Assembly (NCBI RefSeq): GCF_003852895.1 | Contig: NZ_QUSW01000001.1 | Span: 620,001-684,000 of the forward strand | Length of the DNA stretch: 64,000 bases | Direction: 5' to 3' | Origin: Rhizobacter terrae | GTDB taxonomy: Bacteria > Pseudomonadota > Gammaproteobacteria > Burkholderiales > Burkholderiaceae_C | In this document: positions 8,961-17,884 of the stretch, piece after piece | Numbering within the stretch: the first letter of the stretch is position 1 | How the letters are laid out: each line of letters starts with the position of its first letter | The notes under the pieces: model-generated | Seen by the model: only the letters and a program-made list of their open reading frames with translations | The model's database searches: none | Told to the model about the DNA's origin: nothing | Translations under genes and position numbers: made by a program

Positions 8961-9398
8961 ATGACCATCGACTGGACTGCATTCACCCCCTGGACCTCGC
9001 TGGCCGGCGGTGCCCTCATCGGGATGGCCGTGGCCATGCTCGTGCTGCTCAATGGCCGCATCGCCGGCATCAGTGGCATCGTGGGTGGACTGCTGCGCCC
9101 CGCTGCGGGCGACATCGCCTGGCGGGCGGCGTTCGTGGCGGGACTGTTGGCGTCGCCGCTCCTGTTCACGAGTCTCTTCACCGGCCCCGCCGCGCCTCAG
9201 AGCTCTGCAACGCCGCTGGGTCTGGTCGTCGCGGGATGCCTGGTCGGCCTGGGCACGCGGTACGGGTCCGGATGCACCAGCGGCCATGGCGTGTGCGGCG
9301 TGGCCCGGCTCTCGCCCCGCTCCATCGTGGCCACGCTGACATTCATGGCGATGGGCTTCATCACGGCTTACGTGACCCTTCACCTGCGGGCATGGTGA
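8961..9398 (+). CDS. YeeE/YedE-family sulfur transporter, first half
   Basis: About 145 residues with four likely membrane helices and the hallmark [16 protein letters not shown] segment, whose conserved Cys residues line the thiosulfate path in the TsuA/YeeE family. In this branch the transporter is split into two consecutive proteins; this is the N-terminal half. ATG 8961 begins MTIDW at the first hydrophobic segment; the open frame extends upstream to 8907 but that part is not membrane-like. The partner half begins 10 bp after its stop. The likely substrate is thiosulfate or another sulfur compound, inferred from the family. Confidence 0.85.
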   Translation: MTIDWTAFTPWTSLAGGALIGMAVAMLVLLNGRIAGISGIVGGLLRPAAGDIAWRAAFVAGLLASPLLFTSLFTGPAAPQSSATPLGLVVAGCLVGLGTRYGSGCTSGHGVCGVARLSPRSIVATLTFMAMGFITAYVTLHLRAW

Positions 9399-9408
9399 GG
9401 AGACGGAC

Positions 9409-9822
9409 ATGCCTGTCTTCACCTCTCTTCTTGCAGGCCTGGTCTTCGGGCTTGGCCTGATCCTGTCGGGCATGGTCAATCCGGCCAAGGTGCTCGCCTT
9501 CCTGGACCTTGCCGGACGATGGGATCCCTCCCTGATGCTGGTGATGGTGGGCGCCATTGGCGTGGCGGCGCCCGCGCTGGCCGTCGCAGGCCGCCGGAAG
9601 GTGTCGGTCCTGGGACTGACCATGGCTCTGCCGCAGGCCCGTCGCATTGACCGACGGCTCATTGCCGGCAGTGCGGTGTTCGGAATGGGCTGGGGCATCG
9701 CAGGCTTCTGTCCTGGCCCGGCCCTGGTGGCGCTTGGGATGGGACAAACCAATGCCCTGATCTTTGTCGCGGCGATGCTTTGCGGCATGGCTGCGTTTGA
9801 AGTCTTGGAGCGCCGCGAGTGA
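9409..9822 (+). CDS. YeeE/YedE-family sulfur transporter, second half (DUF6691 type)
   Basis: The 137-residue membrane protein has the second YeeE/YedE half motifs: GLGLILSGMVNPAKVLAFLD near residues 14-33 and GWGIAGFCPGPALVALG near residues 94-110, where the conserved Cys lies. It pairs with the preceding gene to make a complete channel-like transporter. ATG 9409 follows GGTGAGGAGACGG, a good ribosome-binding site. No BigR-type regulator or persulfide dioxygenase, often found beside such pairs, is present here. Confidence 0.85.
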   Translation: MPVFTSLLAGLVFGLGLILSGMVNPAKVLAFLDLAGRWDPSLMLVMVGAIGVAAPALAVAGRRKVSVLGLTMALPQARRIDRRLIAGSAVFGMGWGIAGFCPGPALVALGMGQTNALIFVAAMLCGMAAFEVLERRE

Positions 9823-9865
9823 CAGCTTGGAGTCCAGGCCGAGTGCGAGAACCTTGAGCGCACGT

Positions 9866-9889
9866 CGAGGCCGTGTTGCAGCGGCCTCG
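9866..9889. terminator. Hairpin between convergent genes, possible bidirectional terminator
   Basis: CGAGGCCG (9866-9873) pairs with CGGCCTCG (9882-9889) over an 8-base loop, in the 78-bp gap between the YeeE/YedE pair and the convergent nitric oxide reductase gene. No T-tract follows on either strand, so intrinsic termination is uncertain. Confidence 0.4.
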
Positions 9890-9900
9890 GACGGGTGAGT

Positions 9901-12246
9901 TCATTTCAAGAATTGCGCCGGCAGCTTCGTTGAATCGAGCAGCGTGCGGTGCACCTTGGCGCCCGCACGCACGCCAAGGTAGGCCTTGACCGATGCAATC
10001 ACCAGCGGCAAGGCCCCGAACACGATGAATACCACGTCGCCCGGCATGCGCATCCATTCGAGCAGGTGGGATCGTTCGCTGCCGATGTAGTCCAGGCTGC
10101 GGGCATGCCAGTAGCCGTTGTGCAGGACGTCCCACAGTTGCAAAAGCCCGGCCGGGAACAGACTCAGGACCACCATCAGCACCAAGCCCAGGTTGGTGCC
10201 CCAAAACGCCACACGGACATACCTTTCGACCGCGGGCCACCGCGTGTCGTCGCTGGTCTGGCGCAGCACGAAGACCATCAGCGCGATCCCCAGCATGCCG
10301 AAGACACCCATCATGGCCGAGTGCCCGTGAGCGGGCGTCAGCAACGTGCCAACTTCGTAGTAGCTGACGATGGGCAGGTTGATCAGGAAGCCAAGCATCC
10401 CTGCGCCGACGAAGTTCCAGAAACCGACTGCCATCAGGAAGTAGAAGGCCCATTTGTGCGGAATCTTCATCGCCGTGCCGGTGGCGTCGCGTTCGCCGCG
10501 CGTCGTGCGCACGAAGTCCCATGCGTCCAGCGTCAGCAAGGTCAGCGGAACCACTTCGAGGGCTGAGAACAATGCCGACAAGGCCATGTTGAAGTTGCTC
10601 TGGCCGGTGAAGTACCAGTGATGCCCGGTCCCCATCAGCCCACCGAGGAAATAGAGGATCGCGTCGAGGTAGATCACGCGCAACGCGACATTGCGGCCAG
10701 CCAAGCCGATCTGGAAGAACGTGAGCGCCACCACGGTCGTGGCAAAGAATTCGAAGAATCCTTCGACCCACAGGTGGACGATCCAAAAGCGCCAAGTGTC
10801 GACCACCGTGTAGTTTGCCTTGGCACCGATGAACAGCGCTGGAATGTAGAACAGTGGAATCGCAATGGCGGCGACCAGGAACATCCTGACGATGGGTTGC
10901 GCCCTGGGGCTCGCAAGCGCGTGGGGTCGCACCAGGCTCCACAGCAGTGCGAACCACACGAAGAGTCCCGCCACCAGCAGGTATTGCCAGACTCGGCCGA
11001 GTTCCAGGTACTCCCAGCCCTGATTGCCGAGCCAGAACCACCAATCGCCGAGCACCTGCGTGATGCCCAGCCATTCCCCGATCAGACTGCCACCAATCAC
11101 CACGGCAAAGGCGGCGAAGAGTCCATGTGTCACCGCAGTCAACCAGCGCGGCTCATCCTTGCGCAGTGACCGCCCGAGGAACAACGCCGCCGCGACATAG
11201 GCGGTCGCGATCCAGAAGATCGCCAGTTGCAGGTGCCAGGTTCGTAACAGATTGCTGGGGAAGATGCGTTCGAGATCGAAGCCATAGAAGCCACCTGGGT
11301 CGGCGCGATAGTGTGCGACACCACCACCCACCAGGGCTTGCCCCAGCAGGAGCACGGAGACCACCACGAAGAACTTGACCAACGCCTTTTGCCCGGCGCT
11401 GGCTGGACCGGGCACCAATTGCGGCCTGACCTTGTGGTCCCGGATGACCCAGCCGAGGTAGTCGAACTTGCCGAAGGCCAGCAGCACCACGGCGATGCCG
11501 GCCAGCAGCACTGCGAGGCTGAGGGCGCTCCAGAAGAGCGCACCGGCGATCGGGCGGTTGCCGACATCCGGGTCGTAGGGAAAGTTGTTGGTATAGGAAT
11601 AGTCCTCACCCGGCCGTGTGGCAACAGATGCCCACGCGGCCCAGCTGACGAAGGCCGTGAACTGCCTCAGTTCCATGCGATCCGTGATCAGGTCGGCCTG
11701 GAGCCCACCATTGAGTGCGGGGTCGTGAAAGTAGCGGGTCCAGTGCTCGATCAGTTCGCGATGTGCCGTGGCTTGCGAGGCGGTCAGCCGCAACACCCCG
11801 GTGGCGGGCTCGTAGCGGTTGGTCTTCAGCTCGACGGCCGCTTCGGCGCGCACCGCAGCCTGCTGAGATGGCGTCAGAGCTGAAAGGGGCAGCTGGTGAC
11901 GGGCCTGCGCGATGGACTGCGCGGTGGCCTCGCCCATTCGGTGCAAGGCCTCGGCAGAGTAGTCGGGCCCGAGGTAGGCACCATGGCCCCAGATGCTTCC
12001 GTTGGCCATCAGCCCGTATTTCAGGAACACGGCCTGCCCTTCGGCAACGTCTTCGCCGCTGAACTGCAGCGAGCCCGCCGGGTCGGTCGCCTGCATCGGG
12101 ATGGGTGGTGCATTGCGGTAAGCGAGCAAGGTCACCGCGATGAGGCCGGAAAAGCCGAGTGCCATCACGATCAACACTGCACGAACCCACCATGGCGACA
12201 AGGAACCATCGTCCTCGTCGGTGAGAGGCAGAGCAGCTTCACTCAT
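9901..12246 (-). CDS. norZ: Quinol-dependent nitric oxide reductase (qNOR)
   Basis: About 781 residues, the usual length for single-subunit qNOR, which reduces two NO to N2O with electrons from quinol in the cytoplasmic membrane. The N-terminal ~220 residues form the periplasmic extension that replaces cytochrome NorC. The remainder is the 12-helix heme-copper-oxidase-like core, with histidine ligands visible in RTWHLQLAIFW, GTGHHWYFTG and AHGHSAMMGV. ATG 12246 follows GGGAG at close spacing. It stands alone: no nitrite reductase or NorR/NsrR gene is in the window, which suggests NO detoxification rather than full denitrification. No clear FNR, NsrR or NorR site was recognised in the 172-bp upstream gap. 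Confidence 0.92.
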   Translation of the reverse strand: MSEAALPLTDEDDGSLSPWWVRAVLIVMALGFSGLIAVTLLAYRNAPPIPMQATDPAGSLQFSGEDVAEGQAVFLKYGLMANGSIWGHGAYLGPDYSAEALHRMGEATAQSIAQARHQLPLSALTPSQQAAVRAEAAVELKTNRYEPATGVLRLTASQATAHRELIEHWTRYFHDPALNGGLQADLITDRMELRQFTAFVSWAAWASVATRPGEDYSYTNNFPYDPDVGNRPIAGALFWSALSLAVLLAGIAVVLLAFGKFDYLGWVIRDHKVRPQLVPGPASAGQKALVKFFVVVSVLLLGQALVGGGVAHYRADPGGFYGFDLERIFPSNLLRTWHLQLAIFWIATAYVAAALFLGRSLRKDEPRWLTAVTHGLFAAFAVVIGGSLIGEWLGITQVLGDWWFWLGNQGWEYLELGRVWQYLLVAGLFVWFALLWSLVRPHALASPRAQPIVRMFLVAAIAIPLFYIPALFIGAKANYTVVDTWRFWIVHLWVEGFFEFFATTVVALTFFQIGLAGRNVALRVIYLDAILYFLGGLMGTGHHWYFTGQSNFNMALSALFSALEVVPLTLLTLDAWDFVRTTRGERDATGTAMKIPHKWAFYFLMAVGFWNFVGAGMLGFLINLPIVSYYEVGTLLTPAHGHSAMMGVFGMLGIALMVFVLRQTSDDTRWPAVERYVRVAFWGTNLGLVLMVVLSLFPAGLLQLWDVLHNGYWHARSLDYIGSERSHLLEWMRMPGDVVFIVFGALPLVIASVKAYLGVRAGAKVHRTLLDSTKLPAQFLK

Positions 12247-12418
12247 GATGGCTCCCACTGTGCGTGCATCGCCAGCCAGGGTGCGCTTCGAGCAGCTCCG
12301 ATGTATGTGCGCCAACAGACACTCCCTGCCGATTCCTGAGTCGGTACGGGGCTCGACTCACGATGAACCGTACGACAGCGCACAGAACCTGGCCATTGAG
12401 GTCGGCACAGTGGTGCAG

Positions 12419-13498
12419 ATGACTACCCGCAAAATGAAAGCCGCGATATTCGTGGCGCCTGGACGCATCGTCCTGGACGAGAAACCCGTTCCGGAGGTCG
12501 GCGCCCTCGATGCACTCCTGCGGGTGACGACGACCACCATTTGTGGCACTGACGTGCACATCCTGAAAGGTGAGTATCCGGTGGCGCGCGGTCTGACCAT
12601 CGGTCATGAGCCGGTTGGCGTGATCGAGAGGCTCGGTTCGGCCGTGAGAGGCTATCTCGAAGGCCAACGCGTGGTTTCCGGAGCCATCACCCCGAGCGGG
12701 TGGAGCAACGCCTGCTTGTGCGGCGTCTGCTCGCAAGACGGGGCAGGCACCGAGCACGGCTGGAAGGCAATGGGCGGCTGGAAGCTGGGCAACACCATCG
12801 ACGGCTGTCAAGCCGAGTTCGTACTCGTGCCCGACGCGATGGCCAACCTGGCACCGGTACCTGACGATCTCAGCGATGAGCAGGTGCTGATGTGTCCGGA
12901 CATCATGTCAACGGGCTTCAGCGGCGCGGAAACCGCCGGCGTCGGGATTGGCGACATGGTGGCCGTCTTCGCGCAAGGGCCCATCGGCCTGTGCGCAACT
13001 GCCGGCGCCAAGCTCAGCGGTGCAAGCCTGGTGATCGGAGTCGACCGGTTGCCCGATCGACTCGCCATGGCGCGGCAGATGGGGGCCGACCATGTCATTG
13101 ACAGCAGCCGGGTCGACCCGGTGGCCGAGATCATGCGGCTCACACATGGCCGTGGAGTTGATGTGGCGATCGAGGCTCTTGGAACGCAGCAGACGTTCGA
13201 TGCAAGCCTGCGTGCCCTGCGACCCGGAGGCACCTTGTCCAGCCTGGGCGTGTACTCTACCGACCTCACCATCCCGCTGGGGCCCTTCGGCGCGGGACTT
13301 GGGGATCACAAGATCGTCACCACGTTGTGCCCGGGCGGCAAGGAACGCATGCGACGCTTGATGGCGGTCATTGCTGCACGCAGGGTCGACCTGTCGGCGA
13401 TGGTCACTCACCGCTTCAAGCTCGATGACATCGAGGCTGCCTACGAGCTCTTCAGTCATCAACGCGATGGCGTCCTCAAGGTTGCGATCACACCGTGA
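12419..13498 (+). CDS. Zinc-dependent medium-chain alcohol dehydrogenase
   Basis: About 359 residues with the MDR architecture. The catalytic zinc ligand set is C42 (TICGTD), H63-E64 (GHEPVG) and D161 (MCPDIMSTGF), as in the bacterial secondary-alcohol dehydrogenase branch. The Rossmann domain has AQGPIGL at residues 185-191 and an acidic D209 after the second strand, which suggests NAD preference. The structural zinc loop is reduced to three nearby Cys (residues 99-104). ATG 12419 or ATG 12434 could be the start. It is divergent from the nitric oxide reductase and overlaps the DUF1003 gene by four bases, so the two are translationally coupled. Substrate unknown. Confidence 0.85.
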   Translation: MTTRKMKAAIFVAPGRIVLDEKPVPEVGALDALLRVTTTTICGTDVHILKGEYPVARGLTIGHEPVGVIERLGSAVRGYLEGQRVVSGAITPSGWSNACLCGVCSQDGAGTEHGWKAMGGWKLGNTIDGCQAEFVLVPDAMANLAPVPDDLSDEQVLMCPDIMSTGFSGAETAGVGIGDMVAVFAQGPIGLCATAGAKLSGASLVIGVDRLPDRLAMARQMGADHVIDSSRVDPVAEIMRLTHGRGVDVAIEALGTQQTFDASLRALRPGGTLSSLGVYSTDLTIPLGPFGAGLGDHKIVTTLCPGGKERMRRLMAVIAARRVDLSAMVTHRFKLDDIEAAYELFSHQRDGVLKVAITP

Positions 13499-14142
13499 GC
13501 AAACCGGTAGACACTCCCACGTCAGCGGCATTGTGTCCGCAGACTCCGGCTGGATCGAAATCCCGCGGCAAGCACAAGCCTGATGAAATCGCGCACAGAC
13601 TGCTCGGCACCTCGTTTGTCGCGCTGGACGAGCACGCGAAAAAGGTGGCACGCCACGTCGCGCAGCGAACGCACATTGCCCGCAATCTGGCAAGCCAGTT
13701 CGAGTCCACCACACCATCTCGAGGGCAGCGTGCTGCGGATGCGGTGGCGCTCTTCGGTGGCTCATGGGCCTTCGTCGGCCTGTTTGCCGCAGCCATGGTG
13801 CTGTGGGTTTCGCTCAATGCGGCCATCCTGTTCGCCACAGCGAGCACATTCGACCCCTATCCATACATCCTGCTCAACCTCTTTCTTTCGATGCTTGCAG
13901 CCATCCAGGCGCCGATCATCCTGATGTCACAGAACCGCCAATCCGCGAAGGATCGCATCACCGCGGAACACGACTACGAAGTCAACCTCAAGGCCGAGTT
14001 GGAAATCATGCTGCTGCACGAGAAGATCGATGCGCTGCGGGAAACGCAGTGGACCGAGTTGCTGGAGATGCAAACGCAGCAACTCACTCTCTTGGCCGGC
14101 CTGATCGCCAAGCGCTCACCGGAAGCTACAGCATCGCAGTGA
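13495..14142 (+). CDS. DUF1003-family membrane protein
   Basis: The 215-residue protein has two closely spaced membrane helices near residues 87-113 and 122-143, then the conserved MSQNRQSAKDRITAEHDYEVN region and a charged C-terminal helix. This is the pattern of DUF1003 proteins, small membrane proteins of unknown function. It starts with GTG whose last bases overlap the dehydrogenase stop (GTGA), a coupling typical of operons. The first ~60 residues are cytoplasmic and polar. No function can be claimed. Confidence 0.8.
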   Translation: MSKPVDTPTSAALCPQTPAGSKSRGKHKPDEIAHRLLGTSFVALDEHAKKVARHVAQRTHIARNLASQFESTTPSRGQRAADAVALFGGSWAFVGLFAAAMVLWVSLNAAILFATASTFDPYPYILLNLFLSMLAAIQAPIILMSQNRQSAKDRITAEHDYEVNLKAELEIMLLHEKIDALRETQWTELLEMQTQQLTLLAGLIAKRSPEATASQ

Positions 14143-14188
14143 CTGTCTGCTGTCGGCCGTCAGCATGATTGACCGCTCATGGCCGTGA

Positions 14189-15139
14189 CTAGACCCAGCA
14201 ATCGGTCAGACGCTGTAGCAACGGTTCAACGAGTTGTTTTCCCCGCAGTTGTTCACGCCACCGTAGCGGGATCGCTTCTTCGCCATAGAGCAGCCCAGCC
14301 CAGCCTCCAGCAACGCAGGCAGTCGTGTCTGTATCGTTTCCGAAGCCAATCGCGGTGCGAACGCAATCTTCGAAGTTGCGGGTGCGAAGGACTGCGGCGA
14401 CGGAGGACCAAAGACAATCCACCACGTAGCCACTTCCACTGGGTGGGTCCAACCTCCCGTCCAGCAACACTCGAAGCTCGTCTCTTTCCTCTCGAATCGT
14501 CATTGTTTCGAGACACTCCTGCGCCTGGTCTAGTGCCTCAATGAAACCAGTGCCGTTGAGCAGCCTGGCTGAGATCAACGTCGACAGGGAGCAGGCGAGC
14601 AACGATCTCGTATGCCCATGCGTGGGGAGACTTTGTCTTCGCGCTCTGTCAAGCAGCACGTGGTCACCCTCGGCAGGTACAAGGGCGGCTGGAAGCACTC
14701 GCATGAGTGACCCGTTCCCATTGCTTCGCTCTTCGCATAAGCCGCTCTGGTTCGCCGGCACTCCTCGCGCGAGGCGAGACAACGCTTCCTGCGTCTGAAT
14801 ACCAATGTCGAAAACGCGCCCATCCGGTGTCAGCTCTCCACGCGCGAGCCAAGATTGCAATCCCTGTGCCAGGCGGCCCTCAATGTCGACGTCGCCTTGC
14901 AGGAGAACGCTAAGAAGATGCAATGCCTGCGCGCCGTCATCGCTCCAGGTACCAGGAGGCACGCCCGCGTGCGCTCGATCGAAAGCGGGCGGCGGCTCCA
15001 TCTCAATGAGGTTCTGCTTCGGCAGATCTTCAGCACTTGAGAATTCGTAGGGGACGCCCAAAGCGTCACCAACGAGAAGGCCGTAGATTGCCCCGCGAAG
15101 ACGGGAACGCTGGGAGATGACGGGAGAGATGGTCGACAT
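14189..15139 (-). CDS. ADP-ribosylglycohydrolase-family protein
   Basis: About 316 residues of the DraG-like fold, which removes ADP-ribose from arginine or other groups using two metal ions. Expected metal-site segments are present: LRGAIYGLLVGDALGVPYEF at the start, GTWSDDGAQAL (the usual GTWSDDT with T replaced by G), and GFGNDTDTTACVAGGWAGLLYG near the C-terminus. ATG 15139 was chosen because the longer frame to 15343 would overlap the divergent GDSL hydrolase gene. No dinitrogenase reductase ADP-ribosyltransferase is nearby, so the substrate is open. Confidence 0.82.
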   Translation of the reverse strand: MSTISPVISQRSRLRGAIYGLLVGDALGVPYEFSSAEDLPKQNLIEMEPPPAFDRAHAGVPPGTWSDDGAQALHLLSVLLQGDVDIEGRLAQGLQSWLARGELTPDGRVFDIGIQTQEALSRLARGVPANQSGLCEERSNGNGSLMRVLPAALVPAEGDHVLLDRARRQSLPTHGHTRSLLACSLSTLISARLLNGTGFIEALDQAQECLETMTIREERDELRVLLDGRLDPPSGSGYVVDCLWSSVAAVLRTRNFEDCVRTAIGFGNDTDTTACVAGGWAGLLYGEEAIPLRWREQLRGKQLVEPLLQRLTDCWV

Positions 15140-15292
15140 CCCCAAAAGCGTACCAGCGATCCCGCAAGCCACCGTTTGCAGTCGTCCGCCCCTGGCCGCC
15201 AAGACGGACCTGCTCCACCGTTCGCCCACGGAAATCAGTGCTTCGTCGCAACGTGCCCGCCAGCCCGTCGTGCGACGGATACCCTGCCGAAC

Positions 15293-16717
15293 ATGAACAA
15301 ACGCCCTTTCACCCCCCGCCCGGTACGTGGCGCGCATACGCACCGCGCGTTCCCGTCATTCTTCATGGTGATGCGTGGCGTGGTGTTGGCCGCTGGCATG
15401 GTCGCCTTGAGTGCGGCCTCGCTGGCTCAAGGCGCCCCGCGGACATGGGTTGGCACGTGGGCAGCGGCGCCGCAGCCTGCGTTCCCTGGCACGGTGGATC
15501 GTTACCAGGACGTCACGCTGCGCTTGATTGTGCACACGAGCTTGGGCGGCGAACGCGTACGCATCCGCCTGTCAAACACGCATGGCCTCGTGCCATTGAC
15601 CATCGCAGCAGCGCATGTCGCGAGACGCGCGGGCGGCGGCAGCATCGACGCTTCGTCTGATCGAGCGCTTTCTTTCGGCGGCCGTGCGGACGTCGTGGTG
15701 GCACCCGGCGAAACGGTCGTCAGCGATCCGGTCGACCTCGATGTGCCCGCACTGTCTGATCTGGCGGTGAGTCTGTATGCCGCGGGCCGCATCGCTGCGA
15801 GCACCGTGCATGCGCTCGCACAGCAGACGAGCTACGTCAGTGCTGGGCGGGGCAATGTCACTGGCGCCGAACACCTGCCAAACGCTCGCACCATTGACAA
15901 CTGGCCCTTCCTGACCGGCGTCGATGTCGAGGTGAGGGGCGCAGCCGCCGCAGTGGTGGTCCTCGGCGACTCGCTGGTCGACGGCGACGGTACCGATCCC
16001 GACACCAATACGCGCTGGACGGACGCGTTGGCCGCGCGTTTGCACAAGGCTGGCGCCGAGCACGCGAATATTTCGGTGCTCAACGAAGGTCTGATCGGCA
16101 ACAGGCTGCTTTACGACAGTGCGAGCAGACACGCGCCGGGGGTTCCGGATTTCGGCCATGCGCTTGGCGAAGCTGGCGTCGCCCGCTTCGAGCGCGACGT
16201 GCTTTGCCAGTCCGGTGTCCGAGCCGTGATCATCCACCTCGGCACCAACGACATCGGCTTTGGCGGCGGGGTCGCGCCTGTGGGCGAGAGTGCGACAGCC
16301 GATTCGCTCATCGCGGGCTATCGGGTGCTCATCGCGCGGGGCCACAAAGCTGGCCTGCGCGTGATCGGCACGACCCTGACACCTGTTGAAGGTGTGACTG
16401 TGCTGCCGGCCTACGACACACCGGCCAAGGAAGCCATGCGCCGCGTGGTGAATGACTGGATCCGCGGAAGCGGCGAGTTCGATGCGGTGATTGACCTCGA
16501 CGCCTCGCTGCGAGACCCGCTGCGCCAGACCCGGTTGTTGGCGCGCCTGGCGAGCGGCGACCATCTGCACCCGAATGCCGCAGGCTATGCCGCAGCAGCG
16601 GGAGAAGTGCCGCTCGACATGTTCGACGGCCTCGTGTCCGGGCAGCAACTCCGAACTCCTGGCAACGCAGACGGCCGCGGAGAATTGCAGAGAATCGGAA
16701 GTTGCTCAGGGATGTGA
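15293..16717 (+). CDS. Exported SGNH/GDSL-family hydrolase
   Basis: About 474 residues. A signal peptide (hydrophobic stretch near residues 27-46, cleavage after SLAQG) directs it to the periplasm or outside. A ~200-residue N-terminal beta domain starts with WVGTWAAAPQ, typical of this hydrolase branch. The SGNH blocks follow: GDSL with nucleophile S227, Gly/Asn in NEGLIGNRLL, GTNDIG, and the Asp-His pair in SGDHLHPNAAGY. Such enzymes hydrolyse esters of carbohydrates or lipids. ATG 15293 is the start that places the signal peptide correctly. It is divergent from the ADP-ribosylglycohydrolase. Confidence 0.87.
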   Translation: MNKRPFTPRPVRGAHTHRAFPSFFMVMRGVVLAAGMVALSAASLAQGAPRTWVGTWAAAPQPAFPGTVDRYQDVTLRLIVHTSLGGERVRIRLSNTHGLVPLTIAAAHVARRAGGGSIDASSDRALSFGGRADVVVAPGETVVSDPVDLDVPALSDLAVSLYAAGRIAASTVHALAQQTSYVSAGRGNVTGAEHLPNARTIDNWPFLTGVDVEVRGAAAAVVVLGDSLVDGDGTDPDTNTRWTDALAARLHKAGAEHANISVLNEGLIGNRLLYDSASRHAPGVPDFGHALGEAGVARFERDVLCQSGVRAVIIHLGTNDIGFGGGVAPVGESATADSLIAGYRVLIARGHKAGLRVIGTTLTPVEGVTVLPAYDTPAKEAMRRVVNDWIRGSGEFDAVIDLDASLRDPLRQTRLLARLASGDHLHPNAAGYAAAAGEVPLDMFDGLVSGQQLRTPGNADGRGELQRIGSCSGM

Positions 16718-16857
16718 TGCTCGATTCGGACGTCTCACCGTTGACGTCCAGCACCAACTCATCAGGGCATGCGGGCACGGAGACAATCACTGCCTGGACT
16801 GCCCCTGGACGGCCAGGCAGCCTGTCCCTCTCTACAACTGGTGCCGTCAGACTGCAC

Positions 16858-17883
16858 ATGACAGACGCTCAATACACGACCTTGCCGCAGTGGCCCAACG
16901 CTTATCCGGCCAGCGGCGCCAGCGCCACCCTGAAATTCCTCAACGAGGATTTCATCGTGACCGAACTGCCGCTGCAGCTCCCCTGCGGTGAGGGCGAACA
17001 CATCTGGCTGGACATCGAAAAGAACGGTGCCAACACCGCCTTCGTCGCCCAGCAGTTGGCCGAAGCCGCCAACGTGCAAGAAAGGGACGTGGGCTATGCC
17101 GGCCTCAAGGACCGCTACGCCATCACCCGCCAGTGGTTCAGCATCTATCTGCCGAATGCGAAAGGGAAAGGCGAGACGCCCGACCTGACCCAGCTTAAGC
17201 ACCCGGAATTCAAGGTACTGGGCCAGAGCCGCCACGTGAAAAAGCTGCGCCCCGGTGATCTGCAGGGCAACCGATTCCGCATCGTGCTGCGTGACGTGAC
17301 CGGCGACCGCGACGCCATTGAGCCCAATCTTCAGGCCATTGCGTCACTCGGCGCGCCCAACTACTTCGGCGCTCAGCGTTTCGGCCACGACGGCGGCAAC
17401 GTCGAGCAGGGCCGTGCCATGCTGGCGCGCGAAATCCGCGTGCGCAACCCGAAGAAGAAGGGCATCTACCTGTCGGCGGTGCGCTCCTTCGTCTTCAATG
17501 AAGTGCTGGCGCTGCGAATTCAACAGGGACTCTGGGGCAAGACCCTGCCCGGTGACGTGATGGACGAGGCGGGCCGGCCCACCGGACCGCTCTGGGGGCG
17601 GGGCCGCGTGATCGCCACCGATCAGGCGCAGGCCCTGGAAAACGGAGTGGCTGAACGTCACGCCGCCTTGTGCGACGGCATGGAACACGCCGGTCTGGAT
17701 CAGGAGCGCCGCGCCCTGGTGGCGAGCCCGGCGGACATGTCATGGGAATGGCCGCAAGCCGATCAACTGGTGCTCACGTTCACTTTGCCCGCCGGGATTT
17801 ACGCCACTTCTGTCCTGAAGGAAATCCTCCGCACCACGGAGCCTGACCGGCACACAGAGAACGAGTCCGCGGCTGCCGAATGA
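16858..17883 (+). CDS. truD: tRNA pseudouridine(13) synthase TruD
   Basis: The 341-residue protein matches TruD in length and motifs. It isomerises U13 of tRNA-Glu to pseudouridine in the cytoplasm. NEDFIVTELPL (residues 29-39) is the N-terminal signature, GYAGLKDRYAITRQWFS contains the catalytic D85, and NYFGAQRFGHDGGN and AGIYATSVLKEIL are conserved later blocks. ATG 16858 starts MTDAQYTTLP; upstream in-frame codons have no TruD similarity. Its stop is a single base from the stop of the convergent carboxypeptidase gene. Confidence 0.95.
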   Translation: MTDAQYTTLPQWPNAYPASGASATLKFLNEDFIVTELPLQLPCGEGEHIWLDIEKNGANTAFVAQQLAEAANVQERDVGYAGLKDRYAITRQWFSIYLPNAKGKGETPDLTQLKHPEFKVLGQSRHVKKLRPGDLQGNRFRIVLRDVTGDRDAIEPNLQAIASLGAPNYFGAQRFGHDGGNVEQGRAMLAREIRVRNPKKKGIYLSAVRSFVFNEVLALRIQQGLWGKTLPGDVMDEAGRPTGPLWGRGRVIATDQAQALENGVAERHAALCDGMEHAGLDQERRALVASPADMSWEWPQADQLVLTFTLPAGIYATSVLKEILRTTEPDRHTENESAAAE

Positions 17884-17884
17884 G

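Noticed and set aside
12247-12418. FNR, NorR or NsrR site before the nitric oxide reductase
   Set aside because: No TTGAT-N4-ATCAA-like or other recognisable consensus was found; only a weak imperfect inverted repeat around 12340-12380.
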